Below are positions 7,724 to 15,439 of a DNA stretch of 64,000 nucleotides, piece after piece (position 1 is the first letter of the stretch; every line of letters starts with the position of its first letter). The position numbers and the translations under genes were made by a program. Origin of the DNA: Dyadobacter bucti (lineage in GTDB: Bacteria; Bacteroidota; Bacteroidia; Cytophagales; Spirosomataceae); the NCBI RefSeq assembly GCF_005869225.1, contig NZ_SWFP01000002.1, forward strand, positions 186,001 through 250,000, read 5' to 3'. The notes below the pieces were generated by a model. That model was not told the origin of the DNA. It saw nothing but the letters and a program-made list of their open reading frames with translations, and made no database searches.

Positions 7724-8648
7724 GGGATATATTCATTTTTAGTACTGAAACCGATCTTTTTCCAGCCCGGTAACCCGCATTGACCAGATATACGCCGGTC
7801 ATGGTAACTACAAAAGCCAGACATGTGAGCCAGGTAACTTTCTCCTGCAGGATCAAAAAACCAAGGATAATCGCTACCAGGGGATTAATATAAGCATAAA
7901 CCGAAACCAGGCCAACGGGAAGCTTCGCCAACGCATACAGGTAAGAACCGAAAGCCAATATAGATCCGAAAAAAATGAGATATAACAGAGCCAGGAGAGA
8001 CTTTGTGGTCATTGCGGGTAAATGGCCCCAGTCTTCATTGACGCTGCTCAAAATGAATAATCCGACCCCGCCAGCTAACATTTGTATGGCTGCATTAAAA
8101 AAGGAATCGGTTCTGGGCACGAATATCTTGGTATACAATCCTCCAAAACACCAGAACACACACGAACCAAGTGCTACAATGATACCGATGAATGCTTTGG
8201 GGTTATTTACAAATTCGAGATTATCCCTGAAAATCAGCGCGATTCCGCACAACCCCAGAAACATTCCCACAATGATCCGCCAGTTTATCGCCTGCTCCCG
8301 CCCGAATATCATATTAATGATCATCGTAAAAATCGGGATTGTGGAGCATATCAGTGCAGCCAGCCCGCTCGGAATAAACTGCACCGACCAGCCCACAAGG
8401 CCCGTGCCGAGCGTCACCATACACAAGCCCGGAATAACCTGTAATCCGATGTCGGCAGCGCTCCAGTGAAATGATCTTTGGCGGATCGTGAGACAAGTCA
8501 GCAGAATGCTCCCCGCAATAACGTTTCGGGTACCCATAAAGAAAAAGGCTGGAAAACCCGAAACGCCGATCCTCGCCACAAGGTAAGTAGTGCCCCAGAA
8601 AAAGCAGACCAACCCTAACGCGAAATATGCCCTGGTGTTTGAATTCAT
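7713..8648 (-). CDS. EamA/DMT-family exporter
   Basis: This 311-residue protein has about ten transmembrane segments in two repeats, the standard EamA (drug/metabolite transporter) layout. The first helix has the typical FFWGTTYLVARIG start, and the second half carries SVYAYINPLVAIILGFLILQE, a very characteristic EamA sequence. Members export amino acids, amines and other metabolites. It is the promoter-proximal gene of a three-gene operon and is transcribed away from a MocR-type regulator, the common arrangement for a regulator and its exporter target. Confidence 0.9.
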   Translation of the reverse strand: MNSNTRAYFALGLVCFFWGTTYLVARIGVSGFPAFFFMGTRNVIAGSILLTCLTIRQRSFHWSAADIGLQVIPGLCMVTLGTGLVGWSVQFIPSGLAALICSTIPIFTMIINMIFGREQAINWRIIVGMFLGLCGIALIFRDNLEFVNNPKAFIGIIVALGSCVFWCFGGLYTKIFVPRTDSFFNAAIQMLAGGVGLFILSSVNEDWGHLPAMTTKSLLALLYLIFFGSILAFGSYLYALAKLPVGLVSVYAYINPLVAIILGFLILQEKVTWLTCLAFVVTMTGVYLVNAGYRAGKRSVSVLKMNISHDQ

Positions 8649-8698
8649 GATTGCAATCGTTTAATGCGGCACAAAATTCGCTGATCACAAATTGTAAA

Positions 8699-8738
8699 AA
8701 CAGATTCAGTTTTCTAAATTTCGACCATAACAGATTCA
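8699..8738. promoter_or_regulatory. Direct-repeat operator candidate for MocR regulator
   Basis: AACAGATTCA occurs at 8699-8708 and again at 8729-8738, exactly 30 bases apart (about three helical turns, same face). A partial inverted match (ATCTGAAT) lies at 8753-8760. MocR regulators such as GabR bind two spaced direct repeats, so this 122-base divergent gap is the expected place. The site is seen; the regulator assignment is inference. Confidence 0.55.
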
Positions 8739-8770
8739 CGACACTTATATCTATCTGAATATACCTGTTT

Positions 8771-10216
8771 ATGGCAGATGAATTACAGTATCCAAAGGAA
8801 GATTTTCTGTATGCGCAGGTCGTGGAGCGATTTGAGCAGCAGATTGGGAACAATACGCTCAGGGCGGGAGATAAATTAATGTCTCTCAGGGCATTAAGTA
8901 AGGAACAGGGGATCAGTCTGAGCACAGCCTACAAGGCTTATGCCGAGCTTGAAAACAAGGGCATTGTGGAAGCCAGGCCCAAATCCGGCTATTTTGTAAA
9001 ATTTGCGCCAGCCCAGTATCCCAAGAAACTCCAGTCCGGCCAGCCCACCCCGGCCATACAAAAAACAGAAGTGGAAGATATGATCCGGCTGGTTTACCAG
9101 ACGATGAGGCGGGACGGTGTCGTGCGCCTTTCGCAGGCATCGCCGTCCGCTGAACTGATCCCGGCAGCCAAGCTCAACAAGGCAATGATGGAAGCACTGC
9201 GAAAAAGTCCCACCAGATGTACGCAATATGAGGAAATCCAGGGTAACCGTGATCTGAGAAAACAGATTGCAAAGCATGCGTTCAACTGGAATGGTAACAT
9301 TACCGAAGATGAGATCGTAACCACTCAAGGATGTATGGAAGCGCTGGTTTTTTGTTTGGAAGCAGTAACTAAGCCGGGGGATATCGTCGCAATCGAAAGC
9401 CCGGTTTATTTCGGGATTTTCAATGTCATAAAAATTCTCGGACTGAAAGTCCTGGAAATCCCGGTGGACCCCGAAGATGGCGTTAACCTCGAATATCTTG
9501 AAAAATGCCTGGGCGAAGTTTCGGTAAAAGCATGCCTTTTCGTAACCAATTTCACGAACCCGCTCGGTATCTCCATGCCCGATCATCGCAAAAAACAGCT
9601 CGTGGAATTGCTCGCGGACAGACAGATACCGCTGATCGAAGATGATATTTACGGAGAGATGTATTTTGGTAAAAACCGGCCTAAAACCTGCAAGAGCTTT
9701 GACAAAAATGGCATGGTGATGCTATGCTCTTCCGTTTCAAAAACCCTCGCACCGGGTTACCGTGTCGGCTGGTGCATTCCCGGAAAATTCATCGACAAAG
9801 TGATTACCAATAAACTGATGCACACGGTTTCTTCGGCGACTCCCACACAAGCGGCCATTGCCCTGTTCTTTGAAACCGGCAGATATGACCTGCACATGCG
9901 GAATCTGAGAAAAGCGCTCCATACGCAATGCCTCCGCTATATTCAGGCGATATCAGAGTATTTTCCGGAAGATATAAAAGTGACCCATCCAAACGGAGGA
10001 TACGCGTTGTGGATAGAAATGAATAGCAAAGTCGACGCATTCGAGCTCTTTGAAAGCGCAATACAAGAGAGTATCAGTATCGCACCTGGGCAGATTTTCA
10101 GTACGGATGCAAGATTTACAAATTATATCCGGATCAGTTTTGGCAGTCCGTACAATAATAATATCGATAAAAGCCTGAAAAAACTGGGAGAATTGATTGG
10201 GAAATTTTCACAGTAA
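8771..10216 (+). CDS. MocR-type regulator (GntR HTH fused to aminotransferase)
   Basis: This 481-residue protein is a transcription factor with a GntR-type winged helix at about residues 10-78 (SLRALSKEQGIS, recognition helix STAYKAYAELENKG). It is followed by a fold-type I aminotransferase domain. The PLP lysine is Lys324 in SSVSKTLAPGYRVGW and the PLP aspartate lies in IEDDIYGEMYF. MocR proteins use PLP or a PLP-amine adduct as ligand. It is divergent from the EamA-DinB-decarboxylase operon, whose last gene is itself a PLP enzyme acting on amino acids, so the ligand could be that substrate or product. Confidence 0.9.
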   Translation: MADELQYPKEDFLYAQVVERFEQQIGNNTLRAGDKLMSLRALSKEQGISLSTAYKAYAELENKGIVEARPKSGYFVKFAPAQYPKKLQSGQPTPAIQKTEVEDMIRLVYQTMRRDGVVRLSQASPSAELIPAAKLNKAMMEALRKSPTRCTQYEEIQGNRDLRKQIAKHAFNWNGNITEDEIVTTQGCMEALVFCLEAVTKPGDIVAIESPVYFGIFNVIKILGLKVLEIPVDPEDGVNLEYLEKCLGEVSVKACLFVTNFTNPLGISMPDHRKKQLVELLADRQIPLIEDDIYGEMYFGKNRPKTCKSFDKNGMVMLCSSVSKTLAPGYRVGWCIPGKFIDKVITNKLMHTVSSATPTQAAIALFFETGRYDLHMRNLRKALHTQCLRYIQAISEYFPEDIKVTHPNGGYALWIEMNSKVDAFELFESAIQESISIAPGQIFSTDARFTNYIRISFGSPYNNNIDKSLKKLGELIGKFSQ

Positions 10217-10307
10217 CCGATTCATAAAAAGCATGTAACCGGCATGCAACAATATTGCAATTAACTGATTTTCAGGACATGAAACCCTGTTGCACGCTGT
10301 TTAGGAC

Positions 10308-10315
10308 TATATTTG
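10308..10315 (+). promoter_or_regulatory. -7 promoter element, TATATTTG
   Basis: An exact match to the Bacteroidota -7 consensus TAnnTTTG lies 25 bases before the P-type ATPase ATG at 10341. A clear -33 TTTG at normal spacing was not found. The position argues for the start at 10341 over the ATG at 10332. Confidence 0.5.
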
Positions 10316-10340
10316 TCCCGTTCCCGAAACTATGATTTTT

Positions 10341-12350
10341 ATGAAAACCCAAGAAACCCAGACTCACTCAGTTCATGATCATGACCACTGCTGCTCACAT
10401 GACTCACCGGTAGTTGCAAAAACAGCCAGTCAAAATCATCAGCATGATCACAGCCATGACCATGACCATGACGGACATAATCATGGTGAAAGCCAAAATG
10501 CCAGTATCCTGAAAAGCCGCTGGATGCTGTGGCTGAGCCTCACGATTCTCGGCGGGTATCTGGTCACAACTTTTATTTTCAGACAAGAGATCAACAGGGT
10601 CGCAGAATTTGTTCTGATGGCCTCCGCCTATATCCTGGCGGGGAATAAAACTGTTGCAGCTGCATTTCGTCGTGTCGGACGGGGCGATTTTTTCAATGAA
10701 TTCACTTTGATGACCATTGCTACATTCGGGGCTTTTTTTATTGGTGAGTTCAGCGAAGGTGTGGCAGTAATGGTCTTTTACGAAATCGGCGAGTTGATCC
10801 AGGACCTGGCCGTAAGCCGTTCTAAAAAATCGATCAAGGCGCTGCTGGATGTCCGCCCCGATACCGTAACGGTGATCAGAAACGGGGTAAATACGCAGGC
10901 CGATCCGGCCACTGTCCAGGTCGGTGAAACGATTCTGGTAAAAGCAGGAGAAAAAGTAGCCCTCGACGGCGTATTGACGTCTTTGAACGGAACATTCAAT
11001 ACCGCCGCACTGACCGGTGAATCCAAACCCGATGTCAAATCCCGGAATCAGCAGGTACTGGCCGGGATGATCAACACAGAAAAGACGGTCGAAATTGAGG
11101 TAAGGGCATTGTTTAAAGATTCAAAATTATCCCGCATCCTCGAAATGGTGCAGGAAGCTACCGCCCGCAAAGCCCCTACTCAACTGCTGATCAGTCGGCT
11201 GGCTAAAATATACACGCCGATCGTTTTTTTACTCTCGGTGCTCATCATACTCGTCCCGCTCTTTTTTGTGGCTGACTATCAGTTTCAACAATGGCTTTAC
11301 AGAGGCATGGTGTTCCTGGTTATTGCCTGCCCCTGCGCGCTCACGATATCCATTCCGCTTGGCTATTTCGGAGGTATCGGTCTTGCTTCCAGAAACGGTA
11401 TTCTGATCAAAGGCGCCAATTTCCTGGATGTGATCACGAAAATTGATACGGTTGTTTCCGATAAAACCGGTACGCTCACAAAAGGTGTTTTTAAGGTCCA
11501 AAAAATAGAAACCAATCTTGATCCAACCGATTTTCTTATCAAAACCGCCTCCCTGGAAAGTTACTCCACCCACCCCGTCGCAAAAGCAATTGTAAAACAC
11601 GACGAAACCCTTGAATTGCTGAAACCGCAGGATGTGGAAGAAATCTCAGGACATGGATTAAAAGGAACTGTAAACACTGAGACGGTTTTGGCTGGTAACC
11701 TCAAACTCCTCGACAAATTTTCGGTTTCGTATCCCCGAGAGCTGGCTGATATTGTGGAAACGATTGTGGTGGTGGCCATTAACGGAACATATGCGGGATA
11801 CATTACCATTGCTGATGAGATAAAAGAAGACGCGGCAAAAACCGTATCCGACCTTGAAAGCCTGGGTATTGAGACCATTATGCTCTCCGGAGATAAGGAA
11901 GCGATCGTTTCCCAAACCGCCCGCCAGCTGCATATTGCGCACAGCTTCGGAAATTTGCTGCCCGAGGATAAGGTACGGGTGGTAGAATCACTAAAAAATG
12001 AGGGACGAAAAATAGCGTTTATCGGAGACGGGGTAAATGATGCGCCCGTGATCGCGCTTTCCGACCTGGGCATCGCCATGGGCGGCATGGGCTCTGATGC
12101 TGCGATCGAAACTGCCGATATTGTGATACAAAATGACCAACCATCCAAAATTGTTTCCGCTATAAGAGCCGGAAAAATTACCAAAAGCATTGTATATCAA
12201 AACATTTCACTCGCGATGGGTGTAAAAGTGCTTGTGATGGTGCTCGGCGCAGGCGGGGTTGCCACGCTTTGGGAGGCTGTGTTTGCAGATGTAGGCGTCG
12301 CACTTCTGGCAATTTTAAATGCATTCAGGATACAGGGAAAGAAAATCTGA
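10341..12350 (+). CDS. Heavy-metal P-type ATPase, Zn/Cd/Pb-exporter type
   Basis: This is a membrane pump of about 669 residues (P1B class). The N-terminal ~50 residues are extremely rich in His and Asp (repeated HDHDHD) and replace the usual HMA/CxxC domain. The actuator loop has ALTGES, the metal-binding membrane motif is CPC (residues 330-332), the phosphorylation site is DKTGT with Asp374, the nucleotide-binding pair is STHPVAKA, and the hinge is GDGVNDAP. CPC with a His-rich tail fits P1B-2 zinc, cadmium or lead export. It stands alone with its own -7 element; no metalloregulator is adjacent. An ATG at 10332 would add three residues. Confidence 0.92.
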   Translation: MKTQETQTHSVHDHDHCCSHDSPVVAKTASQNHQHDHSHDHDHDGHNHGESQNASILKSRWMLWLSLTILGGYLVTTFIFRQEINRVAEFVLMASAYILAGNKTVAAAFRRVGRGDFFNEFTLMTIATFGAFFIGEFSEGVAVMVFYEIGELIQDLAVSRSKKSIKALLDVRPDTVTVIRNGVNTQADPATVQVGETILVKAGEKVALDGVLTSLNGTFNTAALTGESKPDVKSRNQQVLAGMINTEKTVEIEVRALFKDSKLSRILEMVQEATARKAPTQLLISRLAKIYTPIVFLLSVLIILVPLFFVADYQFQQWLYRGMVFLVIACPCALTISIPLGYFGGIGLASRNGILIKGANFLDVITKIDTVVSDKTGTLTKGVFKVQKIETNLDPTDFLIKTASLESYSTHPVAKAIVKHDETLELLKPQDVEEISGHGLKGTVNTETVLAGNLKLLDKFSVSYPRELADIVETIVVVAINGTYAGYITIADEIKEDAAKTVSDLESLGIETIMLSGDKEAIVSQTARQLHIAHSFGNLLPEDKVRVVESLKNEGRKIAFIGDGVNDAPVIALSDLGIAMGGMGSDAAIETADIVIQNDQPSKIVSAIRAGKITKSIVYQNISLAMGVKVLVMVLGAGGVATLWEAVFADVGVALLAILNAFRIQGKKI

Positions 12351-12418
12351 CGCATCCGGTAAGACCCGAATCCTTAAATATGTAATTTCAGCAAATGCTT
12401 TTAAAATACTTTGATCCG

Positions 12419-13285
12419 ATGCGAATCCTGCCTTTCCTCTTGCTTGCAGTTTGTACAACACAGCTCGCCCATGCGCAGCTTATCAAAGATTCGCTCCTTG
12501 TTGACGGACATTACCGGTCTTTTTTATTCAATAAGCCACAAACCGGCAGCTCAGGTTCAAGTCTCGTATTTGTCATTCACGGCTCCGGTGGAAAACCTGA
12601 GCACATGATGAAGCAAACTGTAAAATTGGAAAGCATGTCCCAAACCGAGCAGTTTATCGTGGTATATCCGGCCGGTTATAAAAATTACTGGAACGAGTGC
12701 CGTAAAGCCTCCACAGCCGCAGCCAATGTCGAAAATATCGATGAGAATGCCTTTTTCAATGACATGATCCGGTACTTCAAAACGAAATACCAGATCAATG
12801 AAAAGCAGGTTTTTGTGAGTGGGTTTTCAGGAGGTGGTCACATGGCTTACAAACTGGCGATGACTATGCCGGACAAAGTAAGGGCAATATCAGCCATAGT
12901 AGCCAATATGCCCACCCCGGACAATATGGACTGCCCGGAACTGAAAATCCCGGTAGCGACCATGATCACAAACGGCACCAGCGATCCTCTCAATCTATAC
13001 AACGGAGGACATATGATATCCGGCGGTGTTACCCTTGGAAATGTCCGCTCCACCGACGAAAGCTTCGGCTACTGGACCAAACTCAATGGTTTTAAAGGTA
13101 CACCCGTAAAGGAAAATATGCCCGACGCCGATCCCGGCAACGGAGTAACGATAGAGAGCTATACGTTCCGTGCAAAGAACAAACCGGAAGTACGTCTGCT
13201 CAAAGTAATCAACGGAAAACACGAGTTCCCTACCGACATCGACATATTTGTCGAGTCCTGGGCATTTTTCAAAAGGCAAATCTGA
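12419..13285 (+). CDS. Secreted alpha/beta hydrolase, PHB-depolymerase/LpqC-like esterase
   Basis: This 288-residue protein has a signal peptide ending near THAHAQ-like LAHAQ. The oxyanion strand is FVIHGSGGKPEHM and the nucleophile elbow is GFSGGGHMAYK (Gly-x-Ser-x-Gly). A likely catalytic Asp lies in TSDPLN and the His in INGKHEFP near the C-terminus. The layout matches the polyhydroxybutyrate-depolymerase/feruloyl-esterase-like family, which cleaves polyester or aryl-ester bonds outside the cytoplasm; actual substrates vary. I chose the ATG at 12419 for a compact signal peptide; 12395 would add eight residues. It is convergent with a small gene whose stop abuts it with no gap. Confidence 0.8.
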   Translation: MRILPFLLLAVCTTQLAHAQLIKDSLLVDGHYRSFLFNKPQTGSSGSSLVFVIHGSGGKPEHMMKQTVKLESMSQTEQFIVVYPAGYKNYWNECRKASTAAANVENIDENAFFNDMIRYFKTKYQINEKQVFVSGFSGGGHMAYKLAMTMPDKVRAISAIVANMPTPDNMDCPELKIPVATMITNGTSDPLNLYNGGHMISGGVTLGNVRSTDESFGYWTKLNGFKGTPVKENMPDADPGNGVTIESYTFRAKNKPEVRLLKVINGKHEFPTDIDIFVESWAFFKRQI

Positions 13286-13429
13286 TCACTCTTCCCGAAT
13301 GTACTTAATGCCGAAGCAAATGATCACGATGACAATGATGAGCAGCAGGTAATTCCCGGAGCCTTCCGTAAGCCTTAACACACTGTCCTCCGTGAGAAAC
13401 AGCGCATTAATGTAAAAGCTGGTCATCAT
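13286..13429 (-). CDS. 47-residue single-pass membrane protein
   Basis: This very short frame starts at an ATG (13427-13429) whose A is also the last base of the upstream gene's TAA stop, and it ends in TGA at 13286-13288. The protein is MMTSFYINALFLTEDSV..., with one clear transmembrane helix (YLLLIIVIVIICFGIKYI, residues 27-44) and a charged REE tail. The stop/start overlap with the 92-residue gene, a hydrophobic helix of the right length and the exact abutment with the esterase stop all argue that it is real. A second in-frame Met directly follows the first. Function unknown. Confidence 0.6.
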   Translation of the reverse strand: MMTSFYINALFLTEDSVLRLTEGSGNYLLLIIVIVIICFGIKYIREE

Positions 13430-13707
13430 TATACCACCGGAAACGACTTGATCCCGGCAACTTTTTCAAGTGCGACGGTAACCCGCTCGATGCGGTCCAC
13501 ATTTCCTCTGCTGCTATCTGAAACTGCCTGTGCAACCGAGGTGAGATAATCACCGCCTAGTTTTGTGTTGAAAAACGGGTCTTTTGAAGCAAGGACGCCT
13601 CTCCAGTTTTTCCCGACCTGGTTCCGGGATTTGATGAACCTGATCAATAGCCGCTCCTTTATCGACAGTCCGCCGTACTCGGAAACGCGTTCGTGTAGCT
13701 CTTCCAT
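13429..13707 (-). CDS. Small hypothetical protein, partner of the 47-residue protein
   Basis: This encodes 92 residues, mostly helical and basic (SIKERLLIRFIKSRNQVGKNW), with a C-terminal helical stretch ending FPVV. I do not recognise the family. It is divergent from the XRE repressor at 13845 and overlaps the start of the 47-residue membrane protein by one base, so the two should be co-translated. The layout, two small proteins controlled by an adjacent small repressor, could be a toxin-antitoxin-like or stress module, but no known toxin motif is visible. Confidence 0.65.
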   Translation of the reverse strand: MEELHERVSEYGGLSIKERLLIRFIKSRNQVGKNWRGVLASKDPFFNTKLGGDYLTSVAQAVSDSSRGNVDRIERVTVALEKVAGIKSFPVV

Positions 13708-13814
13708 GAGATAAAGTTTAGTGTGTGCCCGGCTTTGCGCCTAGCTGATAGTTTTGTAATTTGCGTGTTACGGTTTTAACACATACAAAGGTACACAATT
13801 CATTTATCAATGTC

Positions 13815-13830
13815 AAGTATTTTTATACTT
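13815..13830. promoter_or_regulatory. Palindromic operator candidate for XRE repressor
   Basis: AAGTAT-TTTT-ATACTT is a perfect 6-4-6 inverted repeat, 14 bases upstream of the XRE start and in the gap between it and the divergent small-protein pair. Size and position are typical for an XRE dimer site controlling both directions. Confidence 0.5.
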
Positions 13831-13844
13831 AATGTGAGCAATTA

Positions 13845-14198
13845 ATGACAACACTGGGAGAAAGATTAAAAAAGTGCCGTAACACCGCTGGGCTCAGCCA
13901 GAACGTGTTGGCTATCGCACTGAACAAAAAAGGCCGTGCAACGATCTCCGGCTGGGAGAACAACAGGAGCGACCCATCCTTATCAGATCTTAGAAAAGTA
14001 GCTGAAATCCTGAAAACAACAGTTTCACATCTGATGGGCGAGACACCCATGTTTGAAGAACCAAGGGAAAATTATACTATTATTAAAAAGGATGATCTTA
14101 TTGAATTACAGCGAAAAGCGCTGGAAAGGGAAGAAGAGAAAAACAAAAGCTTAGCAGAGGAATTGGGAAAATCCAGAACTCCCGAAGAAAAAAAATGA
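13845..14198 (+). CDS. XRE-family HTH transcriptional regulator
   Basis: This encodes 117 residues. The N-terminal ~65 residues are a Cro/CI-type helix-turn-helix (LGERLKKCRNTAGLSQN, then GRATISGWENNRSDPSL and LRKVAEIL). The second half is a highly charged helix rich in Glu and Lys, probably a coiled-coil dimerisation tail. The length is unusual only in lacking a sensor domain, so it is probably a simple autorepressor. It is divergent from a two-gene small-protein operon with a palindrome between them, and its 3' end is five bases from a convergent MFS gene. Confidence 0.87.
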   Translation: MTTLGERLKKCRNTAGLSQNVLAIALNKKGRATISGWENNRSDPSLSDLRKVAEILKTTVSHLMGETPMFEEPRENYTIIKKDDLIELQRKALEREEEKNKSLAEELGKSRTPEEKK

Positions 14199-14203
14199 GG
14201 CTG

Positions 14204-15421
14204 TCAGCTTATCCGGATTTTGACTGAAAACAAAATCCGGAAGCCGAAAGCGCAGCACAAACTCAGCAATACAAGAGCCATCCACAACGTATCATATCCG
14301 TATCTGGCGGCGATAAATCCTCCTGCCGCCGGTCCTATTATTTGTGCAACTGCCTGAGAAACAGAGTATGCAGCAGAATACTTACCTCTATTAAACTCCG
14401 TAGCCCTGCTTACCACCAGTGTGCTGATGTACGGCAAAGCCAGCATCTCACCCGTGGTGAACAATACAACTGCTGCTGCCGCTGGTACCACAGGCAGCAC
14501 GCCCGGAACAATCAACGCCAGAAATGCCAATCCGCAAAATACGGTCCCGGCAATGATATAATGCGAATCGGGCCACCGGTTTGCGAGGTTCTGTATCATC
14601 ACCATTTCAAACAGCGCAATGATCAGACCGTTCGTACCAAGCAGTATGCCTATCATTGATTCACCCAGGTGCATTTCCTCTTTCCAGTAAACCGGCGCCA
14701 GCCTGAACAGCAGCACGAAACAAATCATGTACATCGAAACCATAATCAGAAACCGTACGAAGAACGGATCTTTCCACGGAGAGCCACCGCGGTCGTCCGA
14801 TTTTAAAGTAGTCAATGGCTTGTCAATAGTTTTTATACCTGCCGGTAATAAAATAATGATCAGCAAACCCGCGACGATGTACACCACCCCATCTACCCAA
14901 AACAGCAAATGATAGTTGATCGCAGCCAGTATCCCACCGGTTGATGTCCCGAATCCGAACCCGATGTTCATCGCAAGCCTGTTCAGGGCATAGGATCTTG
15001 TCAGGTTTTCAGGAGCAGCGTAAAAAGCGATAGCGGTATTATTGGCGGGCTTGAAGGCCTCTACAAAAAAACTCAGGAAGACGATCAGTATACATAAGCC
15101 TGTAAAATTGCTTACCAGGCTGAAAAGGACAAAAAATATCCCGCTGACAATCAGGCTCACGATCTGCACAGGCCGGAAACCCCACACATCCGTCAGATAG
15201 CCGCCGGCCATAGCACCCAGCACCGACCCTACCCCAAACAATGTGATGATCAGGCCAGCGTCCGAAATGCTGCGGTGCAGGCTCTGCGTCATATACATGC
15301 TCATAAAAGGCACAGCCATATATCCGCAGCGGTTAATCAGCACCACAATGCTCAAAAGCCACGTTTCCCTGCTCAGCCCGCTAAAAGAAACACGATAACT
15401 GTGTAAAATTTTTTGAACCAT
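14204..15421 (-). CDS. MFS transporter
   Basis: This 405-residue protein has about twelve hydrophobic segments. Motif A appears after helix 2 as GGYLTDVWGFRPVQI, and the central loop is short and charged (KTIDKPLTTLKSDDRGG). The family uses proton gradients to move drugs or metabolites; the substrate is unknown. It is 18 bases downstream of the second MocR regulator on the same strand, so co-transcribed with it. The unit is divergent from a PNPOx-like gene, hinting at transport of a B6 vitamer or amine under MocR control. That link is inference from neighbours. Confidence 0.85.
   Translation of the reverse strand: MVQKILHSYRVSFSGLSRETWLLSIVVLINRCGYMAVPFMSMYMTQSLHRSISDAGLIITLFGVGSVLGAMAGGYLTDVWGFRPVQIVSLIVSGIFFVLFSLVSNFTGLCILIVFLSFFVEAFKPANNTAIAFYAAPENLTRSYALNRLAMNIGFGFGTSTGGILAAINYHLLFWVDGVVYIVAGLLIIILLPAGIKTIDKPLTTLKSDDRGGSPWKDPFFVRFLIMVSMYMICFVLLFRLAPVYWKEEMHLGESMIGILLGTNGLIIALFEMVMIQNLANRWPDSHYIIAGTVFCGLAFLALIVPGVLPVVPAAAAVVLFTTGEMLALPYISTLVVSRATEFNRGKYSAAYSVSQAVAQIIGPAAGGFIAARYGYDTLWMALVLLSLCCAFGFRILFSVKIRIS
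14212..14241. repeat. Perfect 11 bp hairpin at convergent gene ends
   Basis: TCCGGATTTTG (14212-14222) and CAAAATCCGGA (14231-14241) are exact reverse complements, lying inside the last codons of the MFS gene. On the minus strand a T-run follows about 25 bases later, beyond the MFS stop. It may help terminate one or both transcripts; it is not a textbook terminator. Confidence 0.45.
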
Positions 15422-15439
15422 AAAAAGTCTGTTCTTCCT

